Of a DNA stretch of 64,000 bases, positions 1 through 11,600 are shown in pieces (the first letter of the stretch is position 1; the number at the start of each line of letters is the position of its first letter). The stretch lies in NCBI GenBank assembly GCA_022605955.1, contig JAKCOZ010000102.1, positions 186,001 through 250,000 of the forward strand, in the 5' to 3' direction. The notes beneath the pieces were generated by a model. That model was not told where the DNA came from. It did not search any database and saw only the letters and a program-made list of their open reading frames with translations. Source of the stretch: Rallus limicola. Taxonomy: Eukaryota > Chordata > Aves > Gruiformes > Rallidae. A program made the translations under genes and the position numbers.

Positions 1-63
1 CAGACGCACCCACTTACGTGCCAGTTCTTCTGCGTTCTACTCTCTCCAATGATACAGATTCAT

Positions 64-94
64 GAGGTTACCTCACACACCTATACAGATTCAT
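64..94 (+). repeat. 31-bp indel segment of A units
   Basis: The stretch starting GAGGTTACCTC is present in some units (here) and absent in others, for example just before 3850. It ends with TACAGATTCAT, which also precedes it, so it can be lost or gained by slippage between these 11-bp direct repeats. It separates the 1359-bp class from the 1328-bp class. Confidence 0.9.
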
Positions 95-214
95 AACCCG
101 GTCCCCACTGCGTATTAGAATGAATTCCAAGAGCTGATTTCCAAAATCCCCTGCCTTGCAACAAAACTAAGGACAGCACGCTACACTTTCCACCACCAAA
201 ACACCCAGGCACAC

Positions 215-220
215 CACGTG
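215..220. promoter_or_regulatory. CACGTG E-box core, once per A unit
   Basis: The palindrome CACGTG lies at the unit anchor (ACCACGTGAGAC) in this copy and in the other copies I read. CACGTG is the known core site of MYC/MAX/USF-type bHLH factors. Any use here is inference, and a six-base site can be conserved simply because the array is homogenised. Confidence 0.3.
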
Positions 221-687
221 AGACAAGCCCAACACAAATGCACAAGCTGCATGACTAGCCTGATACAGAGACGATGGCTTCACCTTCTCGATGCGCTCGC
301 ACAGGTCGCAGTGTCCCACCGATGCTGCCCGCATAGCCTGCCAAAGCAAAAGCCAAAGTCACAGGACAAGGAACTGCCAAAACCCATTCCCCACCCTCCA
401 TTCTCTTACCTTGACCAATAGTTCGCCTTAGCTCCGTCACATAGGGGTGGCCACGCCGAGGCAAGTCCCCCGGATGCCATCTCGTCGCTGCACAGTTCCA
501 GAGCTTATGCTGCTTTTTAGCGCGGGGCACGGAGAGGTCAGGGCACTTAAGCAACTCTCCCCGATGCCATCCCATGGCGGGCAGAGGCGTGCAGTCACAA
601 CAGTCAACTCTCAGTGCAGCCAGCACCAGGAGACAAAGAAACTCCTGGGCCAGCAGAAGATCAACTGAAAATCCCCTGGCTGCGTTT

Positions 688-733
688 GTTGTAGAAGGTT
701 TACTCAAGTCTCAGCTCTTAGGTTTGGAATAAA
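688..733 (+). repeat. 46-bp module, type I orientation (first copy)
   Basis: The module runs from GTTGTAGAAGG to GGTTTGGAATAAA and is followed by a CA repeat. It carries an AATAAA hexamer on the plus strand. The same 46 bases are present in reverse complement in type II units. The isolated inverted unit at 51.3-52.8 kb has the type I arrangement, which suggests type I is ancestral. Confidence 0.9.
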
Positions 734-740
734 AACATTT

Positions 741-754
741 CACACACACACACA
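741..754 (+). repeat. (CA)7 microsatellite of a type I unit
   Basis: A short CA run directly follows the 46-bp module in every long unit. Type I units hold about seven CA repeats with little variation. Confidence 0.9.
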
Positions 755-994
755 GTTAGCCGTGCTAACTGCCCAACACCCTGGCTACACCGGCTGACAC
801 ACACGTAAATCAGAGCCAGCCAAGCTGCAGCAACTGCAATGGGCCATCAGTCCAAGACGGCGCACGGCAAGCCCCACGATCCCAAGGAAGATGGCTGTCA
901 CAATCCACCACCAGGTAGACTAATTTGGCAGAGGTTAAACCCCCTTGCGTTCCAACCCACCTCAGATTGCTCTGGGTGGCTGGGGGCGGCTGGG

Positions 995-1069
995 CTTAAC
1001 TCCTGAGGCATGTCCAATTAGGTGCTTTGGTGGGACCAGGGCTTCCCAACCCTCAGGAACACAGTTAAG
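995..1069. repeat. Imperfect inverted repeat inside A units
   Basis: Arm 1 (995-1008, CTTAACTCCTGAGG) pairs with arm 2 (1051-1069, CCTCAGGAACACAGTTAAG) apart from a few unpaired bases, with about 42 bases between. The two ends of the isolated inverted unit (51286 and 52781) fall at this same segment. Confidence 0.6.
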
Positions 1070-1195
1070 ACTCAGAACAGCGTCAGGGTTCCAGTCGCTG
1101 TATTGGGCCAACTAGCAGCAGGCAAGAGAATGGGGGACCGAAAGAGAAAAGTGTGGAAAAGACAGCGTGCTTGAGAGCAAGGGAGAGCGCAACCA

Positions 1196-1215
1196 CACGC
1201 TTGACAGCAAGCGTG
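1196..1215. repeat. 8-bp perfect hairpin with 4-nt loop in A units
   Basis: CACGCTTG, loop ACAG, then CAAGCGTG form a perfect stem in type I units and many type II units. Several type II copies carry GCGAGCGTG instead (for example near 6050 and 8735), which breaks one pair, so the stem is not strictly maintained. Confidence 0.6.
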
Positions 1216-1576
1216 CGAATGACTGCGACTGCCATACCTACCATCACACAGCTGCAGCCTGCCATCAGTCCGAAGCGACTGCTAATCTGGTGGGGAATTC
1301 CATTTGTTGCTCGTTGTCACGGTTCAGCGATGGGTGCACAGGGGACGACCGATCCGCTGCAGACGCACCCACTTACGTGCCAGTTCTTCTGCGTTCTACT
1401 CTCTCCAATGATACAGATTCATGAGGTTACCTCACACACCTATACAGATTCATAACCCGGTCCCCACTGCGTATTAGAATGAATTCCAAGAGCTGATTTC
1501 CAAAATCCCCTGCCTTGCAACAAAACTAAGGACAGCACGCTACACTTTCCACCACCAAAACACCCAGGCACACCAC

Positions 1577-2647
1577 GTGAGACAAGCCCAACACAAACGC
1601 ACAAGCTGCATGACTAGCCTGATACAGAGACGATGGCTTCACCTTCTCGATGCGCTCGCACAGGTCGCAGTGTCCCACCGATGCTGCCCGCATAGCCTGC
1701 CAAAGCAAAAGCCAAAGTCACAGGACAAGGAACTGCCAAAACCCATTCCCCACCCTCCATTCTCTTACCTTGACCAATAGTTTGCCTTAGCTCCGTCACA
1801 TAGGGGTGGCCACGCCGAGGCAAGTCCCCCAGATGCCATCTCGTCGCTGCACAGTTCCAGAGCTTATGTTGCTTTTTAGCGCGGGGCATGGAGAGCTGCA
1901 GCAACTGCAATGGGCCATCAGTCCCTGACAGCAAACGGCAAGCCCCATGATCCCGAGGCAGATGGCTGTTGCAATCCACCACCGGGTAGACTAATTTGGC
2001 AGAGGTTAAACCCCCTTGCGTTCCAACCCACCTCAGATTGCTCTGGGTGGCTGGGGGCGGCTGGGCTTAACTCCTGATGCATGTCCAATTAGGTGCTTTG
2101 GTGGGACCAGGGCTTCCCAACCCTCAGGAACACAGTTAAGACTCAGTACAGCGTCAGGGTTCCAGTCGCTGTATTGGGCCTACATGCAGCGGGCAAGAGA
2201 ACGGGGGACCGAAAGTGCAAAGTGTGGAGAAGAGAGCGTGCTTGAGAGCAAGGGAGAGCGCAACCACACGCTTGACAGCAAGCGTGCGAATGACTGCGAC
2301 TGCCATACCTACCATCACACAGCTGCAGCCTGCCATCAGTCCGAAGCGACTGCACATCTGGTGGGGAATTCCATTTGTTGCTCGTTGTCATGGTTCAGCG
2401 CTGGGTGCACAGGGGACGACCGATCTGCTGCAGACGCACCCACTGACGTGCCAGTTCTTCTGCGTTCTACTCTCTCCAATGATACAGATTCATGAGGTTA
2501 CCTCACACACCTATACAGATTCATAACCCGGTCCCCACTGCCTATTAGAATGAATTCCAAGAGCTGATTTCCAAAATCCCCTGCCTTGCAACAAAACTAA
2601 GGACAGCACGCTACACTTTCCACCACCAAAACACCCAGGCACACCAC
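1577..2647 (+). repeat. Short A unit (1071 bp)
   Basis: GAGAG joins directly to CTGCAG at 1895/1896. Compared with unit 218 this removes the equivalent of 537-824 (288 bp), including the 46-bp module and the CA repeat. The unit pairs with the short unit at 20240. Confidence 0.92.
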
Positions 2648-2684
2648 GTGAGACAAGCCCAACACAAACGCACAAGCTGCATGA

Positions 2685-3056
2685 CTAGCCTGATACAGAG
2701 ACGATGGCTTCACCTTCTCGATGCGCTCGCACAGGTCGCAGTGTCCCACCGATGCTGCCCGCATAGCCTGCCAAAGCAAAAGCCAAAGTCACAGGACAAG
2801 GAACTGCCAAAACCCATTCCCCACCCTCCATTCTCTTACCTTGACCAATAGTTCGCCTTAGCTCCGTCACATAGGGGTGGCCACGCCGAGGCAAGTCCCC
2901 CGGATGCCATCTCGTCGCTGCACAGTTCCAGAGCTTATGCTGCTTTTTAGCGCGGGGCACGGAGAGGTCAGGGCACTTAAGCAACTCTCCCCGATGCCAT
3001 CCCATGGCGGGCAGAGGCGTGCAGTCACAACAGTCAACTCTCAGTGCAGCCAGCAC
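2685..3056 (-). other. Recurrent minus-strand ORF of A units (123 codons, doubtful)
   Basis: This is one representative of a minus-strand reading frame present in many units. It is basic and Cys/Trp-containing, with no domain I recognise. It is frameshifted by a seven-C run in units 7731, 10411, 23989, 26668 and 29338, and by a one-base deletion in units 35765-41135. It gains an early stop in units 18881, 37092, 39777, 42462 and 43790 (CTCAATGCG). Its N-terminus differs in all short units. That pattern argues against a protein under selection. It is recorded because it reads in frame through the candidate 72-nt intron. Confidence 0.2.
2768..2839 (-). other. Candidate 72-nt minus-strand intron in A units
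   Basis: On the minus strand a strong donor-like site (CAAG|GTAAGAG) is followed 72 nt later by a T-rich tract and acceptor (GCTTTGGCAG|GC). Both sites recur in nearly all units. In the inverted copy the interval is 52019-52090 with donor GTAGGAGA. The length is a multiple of three. The acceptor is destroyed by the 40-bp inversion in unit 3976, and the donor is deleted in the last unit. This supports, but does not prove, a spliced transcript. Confidence 0.35.
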
Positions 3057-3975
3057 CAGGAGACAAAGAAACTACTGGGCCAGCAGAAGATCAACTGAAA
3101 ATCCCCTGGCTGCGTTTGTTGTAGAAGGTTTACTCAAGTCTCAGCTCTTAGGTTTGGAATAAAAACATTTCACACACACACACAGTTAGCCGTGCTAACT
3201 GCCCAACACCCTGGCTACACCGGCTGACACACACGTAAATCAGAGCCAGCCAAGCTGCAGCAACTGCAATGGGCCATCAGTCCAAGACGGCGCACGGCAA
3301 GCCCCACGATCCCAAGGCAGATGGCTGTCACAATCCACCACCAGGTAGACTAATTTGGCAGAGGTTAAACCCCCTTGCGTTCCAACCCACCTCAGATTGC
3401 TCTGGGTGGCTGGGGGCGGCTGGGCTTAACTCCTGAGGCATGTCCAATTAGGTGCTTTGGTGGGACCAGGGCTTCCCAACCCTCAGGAACACAGTTAAGA
3501 CTCAGAACAGCGTCAGGGTTCCAGTCACTGTATTGGGCCAACTAGCAGCAGGCAAGAGAATGGGGGACCGAAAGAGAAAAGTGTGGAAAAGACAGCGTGC
3601 TTGAGAGCAAGGGAGAGCGCAACCACACGCTTGACAGCAAGCGTGCGAATGACTGCGACTGCCAGACCTACCATCACACAGCTGCAGCCTGCCATCAGTC
3701 CGAAGCGACTGCACATCAGGTGGGGAATTCCATTTGTTGCTAGTTGTCACAGTTCAGCGCTGGGTGCACAGGGGACGACCGATCCGCTGCAGACGCACCC
3801 ACTTACGTGCCAGTTCTTCTGCGTTCTACTCTCTCCAATGATACAGATTCATAACCCAGTCCCCACTACGTATTAGAATGAATTCCAAGAGCTGATTTCC
3901 AAAATCCCCTGCCTTGCAACAAAACTAAGGACAGCACGCTACACTTTCCACCACCAAAACACCCAGGCACACCAC

Positions 3976-5046
3976 GTGAGACAAGCCCAACACAAACGCA
4001 CAAGCTGCATGACTAGCCTGATACAGAGACGATGGCTTCACCTTCTCGATGCGCTCGCACAGGTCGCAGTGGCTTTTGCTTTGGCAGGCTATGCGGGCAG
4101 CATCGGTGGGACAAAGTCACAGGACAAGGAACTGCCAAAACCCATTCCCCACCCTCCATTCTCTTACCTTGACCAATAGTTTGCCTTAGCTCCGTCACAT
4201 AGGGGTGGCCACGCCGAGGCAAGTCCCCCAGATGCCATCTCGTCGCTGCACAGTTCCAGAGCTTATGTTGCTTTTTAGCGCGGGGCATGGAGAGCTGCAG
4301 CAACTGCAATGGGCCATCAGTCCCTGACAGCAAACGGCAAGCCCCATCATCCCGAGGCAGATGGCTGTTGCAATCCACCACCGGGTAGACTAATTTGGCA
4401 GAGGTTAAACCCCCTTGCGTTCCAACCCACCTCAGATTGCTCTGGGTGGCTGGGGGCGGCTGGGCTTAACTCCTGATGCATGTCCAATTAGGTGCTTTGG
4501 TGGGACCAGGGCTTCCCAACCCTCAGGAACACAGTTAAGACTCAGTACAGCGTCAGGGTTCCAGTCGCTGTATTGGGCCTACATGCAGCGGGCAAGAGAA
4601 CGGGGGACCGAAAGTGCAAAGTGTGGAGAAGAGAGCGTGCTTGAGAGCAAGGGAGAGCGCAACCACACGCTTGACAGCAAGCGTGCGAATGACTGCGACT
4701 GCCATACCTACCATCACACAGCTGCAGCCTGCCATCAGTCCGAAGCGACTGCACATCTGGTGGGGAATTCCATTTGTTGCTCGTTGTCATGGTTCAGCGC
4801 TGGGTGCACAGGGGACGACCGATCTGCTGCAGACGCACCCACTGACGTGCCAGTTCTTCTGCGTTCTACTCTCTCCAATGATACAGATTCATGAGGTTAC
4901 CTCACACACCTATACAGATTCATAACCCGGTCCCCACTGCGTATTAGAATGAATTCCAAGAGCTGATTTCCAAAATCCCCTGCCTTGCAACAAAACTAAG
5001 GACAGCACGCTACACTTTCCACCACCAAAACACCCAGGCACACCAC
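3976..5046 (+). repeat. Short A unit (1071 bp) carrying a 40-bp micro-inversion
   Basis: The 288-bp deletion junction is at 4294/4295. Apart from the inversion at 4072-4111 the unit matches the short unit at 20240, its partner at the 16.26-kb offset, which keeps the normal orientation. Confidence 0.93.
4072..4111 (-). repeat. 40-bp micro-inversion private to one A unit
   Basis: Between GTCGCAGTG and CAAAGTCAC the other units I compared read TCCCACCGATGC...AAGCAAAAGC. Here the segment reads GCTTTTGCTTTGG...CATCGGTGGGA, which is its exact reverse complement, 40 of 40 bases, with nothing gained or lost. TG and CA at the borders give 2 bp of inverted microhomology. Confidence 0.97.
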
Positions 5047-5518
5047 GTGAGACAAGCCCAACACAAACGCACAAGCTGCATGACTAGCCTGATACAGAGA
5101 CGATGGCTTCACCTTCTCGATGCGCTCGCACAGGTCGCAGTGTCCCACCGATGCTGCCCGCATAGCCTGCCAAAGCAAAAGCCAAAGTCACAGGCCAAGG
5201 AACTGCCAAAACCCATTCCCCACCCTCCATTCTCTTACCTTGACCAATAGTTCGCCTTAGCTCCGTCACATAGGGGTGGCCACGCCGAGGCAAGTCCCCC
5301 GGATGCCATCTCGTCGCTGCACAGTTCCAGAGCTTATGCTGCTGTTCAGCGCGGGGCATGGAGAGGTCAGGGCACTTAAGCAACTCTCCCCGATGCCATC
5401 TCATGGCGGGCAGAGGCGTGCAGTCACAACAGTCAACTCTCAGTGCAGCCAGCACCAGGAGACAAAGAAACTCCTGGGCCAGCAGAAGATCAACTGAAAA
5501 TCCCCTGGCTGCGTTTTC

Positions 5519-5564
5519 TTTATTCCAAACCTAAGACCTGAGACTTGAGTAAACCTTCCACAAC
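5519..5564 (-). repeat. 46-bp module inverted in type II units (first copy)
   Basis: TTTATTCCAAACC...TCCACAAC here is the reverse complement of the type I module, with two substitutions and a two-base TC insertion at the left border. All 16 type II junctions (near 5519, 6858, 8200, 9542, 10880, 12220, 13553, 21780, 23118, 24459, 25800, 27138, 28466, 29806, 31137 and 32471) have this arrangement. The AATAAA hexamer is thereby moved to the minus strand. Confidence 0.95.
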
Positions 5565-5566
5565 AA

Positions 5567-5569
<3 letters not shown>

Positions 5570-5599
<30 letters not shown>
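5570..5599 (+). repeat. (CA)15 microsatellite of a type II unit
   Basis: This is the longest CA run I counted in the array. Type II copies range from about 8 repeats (27193-27208) to 15 repeats, and two copies (near 12276 and 32528) are interrupted by CTCA. This range explains most of the length variation among type II units. Confidence 0.9.
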
Positions 5600-5602
<3 letters not shown>

Positions 5603-8600
5603 AGCCATGCTCACTGCCCAACACCCTGGCCACACCTGCTGACACACGCCTACATCAGAGCCAGCCAAGCTGCCAAAACTGCAATGGGCCATCAGTCCAA
5701 GAGGGCGCACGGCAAGCCCTACGATCCCGAGGCAGACGGCCGTCACAATCCACCACCAGGTAGACTAATTTGGCAGAGGTTAAACCCCCTTGCGTTCCAA
5801 CCCACCTCAGATTGCTCTGGGTGGCTGGGGGCGGCTGGGCTTAACTCCTGAGGCATGTCCAATTAGGTGCTTTGGTGGGACCAGGGCTTCCCAACCCTCA
5901 GGAACAGAGCTAAGACTCAAAACAGCGTCAGGGTTCCAGTCGCTCTATTGGGCCTACAAGCAGCGGGCAAGAGAATGGGGGACCGAAAGAGAAAAGTGTG
6001 GCAAAGAGAGCCTGCTTGAGAGCAAGGGAGAGCGCAAGCACACGCTTGACAGCGAGCGTGCACATGACTGTGACTGCCATACCTACCATCACACAGCTGC
6101 AGCCTGCCATCAGTCCAAAGCGACTGCACATCAGGTGGGGAATTCCATTTCTTGCTAGTTGTCACGCTTCAGCGCTGGGTGCACAGGGGACGACCGATCC
6201 GCTGAAGACGCGCCCACTTACGTGCCAGTTCTTCTGCGTTCTACTCTCTCCAAGGATACAGATTCATAACCCGGTCCCCACTGCCTATTAGAATGAGTTC
6301 CAAGAGCTGGTTTCCAAAATCCCCTGCCTTGGAGCAAAACTAAGGACAGCACGCTACACTTTCCACCACCAAAACACCCAGGCACACCACGTGAGACAAG
6401 CCCAACACAAACGCACAAGCTGCATGACTAGCCCGATACAGAGACGATCGCTTCACCTTCTCGATGCGCTCGCACAGGTCGCAGTGTCCCACCGATGCTG
6501 CCCGCATAGCCTGCCAAAACAAAAGCCAAAGTCACAGGCCAAGGAACTGCCAAAACCCATTCCCCACCCTCCATTCTCTTACCTTGACCAATTATTCGCC
6601 TTAGCTCCGTCACATAGGGGTGGCCACGCCGAGGCAAGTCCCCCCGATGCCATCTCGTCGCTGCACAGATCCAGAGCTGATGCTGCTGTTCAGCGCAGGG
6701 CACGGAGAGGTCAGGGCACTTAACTAACTCTCCCCGACGCCATCCCATGGCGGGCAGAGGTGTGCAGTCACAATTGTCAACTCTCAGTGCAGCCAGCACC
6801 AGGAGACAAAGAAACTCCTGGGCCAGCAGAAGATCAACTGAAAATCCCCTGGCTGCGTTTTCTTTATTCCAAACCTAAGACCTGAGACTTGAGTAAACCT
6901 TCCACAACAATTTCACACACACACACACACACACACAGTTAGCCATGCTCACTGCCCAACACCCTGGCCATACCTGATGACACATGCCTAAGTCAGAGCC
7001 AGCCAAGCTTTCAAAACTGCAATGGGCCATCAGTCCAAGAGGGCGCACGGCAAGCCCAGCCCGATCCCGAGGCAGACGGCTGTCACAATCCACCACCAGG
7101 TAGACTAATTTGGCAGAGGTTAAACCCCCTTGCGTTCCAACCCACCTCAGATTGCTCTGGGTGGCTGGGGGCGGCTGGGCTTAACTCCTGAGGCATGTCC
7201 AATTAGGTGCTTTGGTGGGACCAGGGCTTCCCAACCCTCAGGAACAGAGCTAAGACTCAAAACAGCGTCAGGGTTCCAGTCGCTCTATTGGGCCTACAAG
7301 CAGCGGGCAAGAGAATGGGGGACCGAAAGAGAAAAGTGTGGCAAAGAGAGCCTGCTTGAGAGCAAGGGAGAGCGCAAGCACACGCTTGACAGCAAGCGTG
7401 CACATGACTGCGACTGCCATACCTACCATCACACAGCTGCAGCCTGCCATCAGTCCGAAGCAACTGCACATCAGGAGGGGAATTCCATTTCTTGCTAGTT
7501 GTCACGCTTCAGCGCTGGGTGCACAGGGGACGACCGATCCGCTGCAGACGCGCCCACTTACGTGCCAGTTCTTCTGCGTTCTACTCTCTCCAAGGGTACA
7601 GTTTCATAACCCGGTCCCCACTGCCTATTAGAATGAGTTCCAAGAGCTGGTTTCCAAAATCCCCTGCCTTGGAGCAAAAGTAAGGACAGCACGCTACACT
7701 TTCCACCACCAAAACACCCAGGCACACCACGTGAGACAAGCCCAACACAAACGCACAAGCTGCATGACTAGCCCGATACAGAGACGATCGCTTCAAATTC
7801 TCGATGCGCTCGCACAGGTCGCAGTGTCCCACCGATGCTGCCCGCATAGCCTGCCAAAGCAAAAGCCAAAGTCACAGGCCAAGGAACTGCCAAAACCCAT
7901 TCCCCACCCTCCATTCTCTTACCTTGACCAATTGTTTGCCTTAGCTCCGTCACATAGGGGTGGCCACGCCGAGGCAAGTCCCCCCCGATGCCATCTCGTC
8001 GCTGCACAGTTCCAGAGCTTATGCTGCTGTTTAGCGCGAGGCCACGGAGAGGTCAGGGCACTTAAGCAACTCTCCCCGACGCCATCCCATGGCGGGCAGA
8101 GGCGTGCAGTCATAACTGTCAACTCTCAGTGCAGCCAGCACCAGGAGACAAAGAAACTCCTGGGCCAGCAGAAGATCAACTGAAAATCCCCTGGCTGCGT
8201 TTTCTTTATTCCAAACCTAAGACCTGAGACTTGAGTAAACCTTCCACAACAATTTCACACACACACACACACACACACAGTTAGCCATGCTCACTGCCCA
8301 ACACCCTGGCCACACCTGCTGACACACGCCTAAATCAGAGCCAGCCAAGCTGCCAAAACTGCAATGGGCCATCAGTCCAAGAGGGCGCACGGCAAGCCCA
8401 GCCCGATCCCGAGGCAGACGGCTGTCACAATCCACCACCAGGTAGACTAATTTGGCAGAGGTTAAACCCCCTTGCGTTCCAACCCACCTCAGATTGCTCT
8501 GGGTGGCTGGGGGCGGCTGGGCTTAACTCCTGAGGCATGTCCAATTAGGTGCTTTGGTGGGACCAGGGCTTCCCAACCCTCAGGAACAGAGCTAAGACTC

Positions 8601-11600
8601 AAAACAGCGTCAGGGTTCCAGTCGCTCTATTGGGCCTACAAGCAGCGGGCAAGAGAATGGGGGACCGAAAGAGAAAAGTGTGGCAAAGAGAGCCTGCTTG
8701 AGAGCAAGGGAGAGCGCAAGCACACGCTTGACTGCGAGCGTGCACGTGACTGTGACTGCCATACCTACCATCACACAGCTGCAGCCTGCCATCAGTCCAA
8801 AGCGACTGCACATCAGGTGGGGAATTCCATTTCTTGCTAGTTGTCACGCTTCAGCGCTGGGTGCACAGGGGACGACCGATCCGCTGCAGACGCGCCCACT
8901 TACGTGCCCGTTCTTCCGCGTTCTACTCTCTCCAAGGATACAGATTCATAACCCGGTCCCCACTGCCTATTAGAATGAGTTCCAAGAGCTGGTTTCCAAA
9001 ATCCCCTGCCTTGGAGCAAAACTAAGGACAGCACGCTACACTTTCCACCACCAAAACACCCAGGCACACCACGTGAGACAAGCCCAACACAAACGCACAA
9101 GCTGCATGACTAGCCCGATACAGAGACGATCGCTTCACCTTCTCGATGCGCTCGCACAGGTCGCAGTGTCCCACCGATGCTGCCCGCATAGCCTGCCAAA
9201 ACAAAAGCCAAAGTCACAGGCCAAGGAACTGCCAAAACCCATTCCCCACCCTCCATTCTCTTACCTTGACCAATTATTCGCCTTAGCTCCGTCACATAGG
9301 GGTGGCCACGCCGAGGCAAGTCCCCCCGATGCCATCTCGTCGCTGCACAGATCCAGAGCTGATGCTGCTGTTCAGCGCAGGGCACGGAGAGGTCAGGGCA
9401 CTTAAGCAACTCTCCCCGACGCCATCCCATGGCGGGCAGAGGTGTGCAGTCACAATTGTCAACTCTCAGTGCAGCCAGCACCAGGAGACAAAGAAACTCC
9501 TGGGCCAGCAGAAGATCAACTGAAAATCCCCTGGCTGCGTTTTCTTTATTCCAAACCTAAGACCTGAGACTTGAGTAAACCTTCCACAACAATTTCACAC
9601 ACACACACACACACACACACAGTTAGCCATGCTCACTGCCCAACACCCTGGCCACACCTGCTGACACACGCCTACATCAGAGCCAGCCAAGCTTTCAAAA
9701 CTGCAATGGGCCATCAGTCCAAGAGGGCGTCTCAAGCCCTATGATCCCGAGGCAGACGGCCGTCACAATCCACCACCAGGTAGACTAATTTGGCAGAGGT
9801 TAAACCCCCTTGCGTTCCAACCCACCTCAGATTGCTCTGGGTGGCTGGGGGCGGCTGGGCTTAACTCCTGAGGCATGTCCAATTAGGTGCTTTGGTGGGA
9901 CCAGGGCTTCCCAACCCTCAGGAACAGAGCTAAGACTCAAAACAGCGTCAGGGTTCCAGTCGCTCTATTGGGCCTACAAGCAGCGGGCAAGAGAATGGGG
10001 GACCGAAAGAGAAAAGTGTGGCAAAGAGAGCCTGCTTGAGAGCAAGGGAGAGCGCAAGCACACGCTTGACAGCAAGCGTGCACATGACCGCGACTGCCAT
10101 ACCTACCATCACACAGCTGCAGCCTGCCATCAGTCAAAAGCGACTGCACATCAGGTGGGGAATTCCATTTCTTGCTAGTTGTCACGCTTCAGCGCTGGGT
10201 GCACAGGGGACGACCGATCCGCTGCAGACGCGCCCACTTACGTGCCAGTTCTTCTGCGTTCTACTCTCTCCAAGGAGACAGATTCATAACCCGGTCCCCA
10301 CTGCGTATTAGAATGAGTTCCAAGAGCTGGTTTCCAAAATCCCCTGCCTTGGAGCAAAAGTAAGGACAGCACGCTACACTTTCCACCACCAAAACACCCA
10401 GGCGCACCACGTGAGACAAGCCCTACACAAACGCACAAGCTGCATGACTAGCCCGATACAGAGACGATCGCTTCACCTTCTCGATGCGCTCGCACAGGTC
10501 GCAGTGTCCCACCGATGCTGCCCGCATAGCCTGCCAAAGCAAAAGCCAAAGTCACAGGACAAGGAACTGCCAAAACCCATTCCCCACCCTCCATTCTCTT
10601 ACCTTGACCAATTGTTTGCCTTAGCTCCATCACATAGGGGTGGCCACGCCGAGGCAAGTCCCCCCCGATGCCATCTCGTCGCTGCACAGTTCCAGAGCTG
10701 ATGCTGCTGTTTAGCGCGAGGCCACGGAGAGGTCAGGGCACTTAAGCAACTCTCCCCGACGCCATCCCATGGCGGGCAGAGGCGTGCAGTCACAACTGTC
10801 AACTCTCAGTGCAGCCAGCACCAGGAGACAAAGAAACTCCTGGGCCAGCAGAAGATCAACTGAAAATCCCCTGGCTGCGTTTTCTTTATTCCAAACCTAA
10901 GACCTGAGACTTGAGTAAACCTTCCACAACAATTTCACACACACACACACACACACACAGTTAGCCATGCTCACTGCCCAACACCCTGGCCACACCTGCT
11001 GACACACGCCTAAATCAGAGCCAGCCAAGCTGCCAAAACTGCAATGGGCCATCACTCCAAGAGGGCGCACGGCAAGCCCTACGATCCCGAGGCAGACAGC
11101 TGTCACAATCCACCACCAGGTAGACTAATTTGGCAGAGGTTAAACCCCCTTGCGTTCCAACCCACCTCAGATTGCTCTGGGTGGCTGGGGGCGGCTGGGC
11201 TTAACTCCTGAGGCATGTCCAATTAGGTGCTTTGGTGGGACCAGGGCTTCCCAACCCTTAGGAACAGAGCTAAGACTCAAAACAGCGTCAGGGTTCCAGT
11301 CGCTCTATTGGGCCTACAAGCAGCAGGCAAGAGAATGGGGGACCGAAAGAGAAAAGTGTGGAAAAGAGAGCCTGCTTGAGAGCAAGGGAGAGCGCAAGCA
11401 CACGCTTGACAGCAAGCGTGCACATGACCGCGACTGCCATACCTACCATCACACAGCTGCAGCCTGCCATCAGTCCGAAGCGACTGCACATCAGGTGGGG
11501 AATTCCATTTCTTGCTAGTTGTCACGCTTCAGCGCTGGGTGCACAGGGGACGACCGATCCGCTGCAGACGCGCCCACTTACGTGCCAGTTCTTCTGCGTT

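Larger units (their letters stand above)
1..5340 (+). repeat. Array A block 1: alternating type I and short units
   Basis: Unit spacings run 1359, 1071, 1328, 1071, so long type I units alternate with deleted short units. Type I is recognised by GCAACCACACGCTTGAC, CTGTATTGGG and the module GTTGTAGAAGGTTTACTC. The unit at 5047 starts as type I (GATGGCTTCACC) but carries the type II module from 5519. The block therefore ends inside a chimeric unit, between about 5190 and 5510. Confidence 0.9.

Noticed and set aside
2040..2065. G-quadruplex at the GGGTGGCTGGGGGCGGCTGG string present in every A unit
   Set aside because: Only three runs of three or more G occur, not the four needed for the standard motif.
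5790..6158. Conserved 122-codon plus-strand ORF seen in many A units
   Set aside because: It overlaps minus-strand ORFs of equal quality, is truncated in units with TAG or TGA changes (for example 30269), and starts at a non-ATG codon. Its conservation is explained by array homogenisation.
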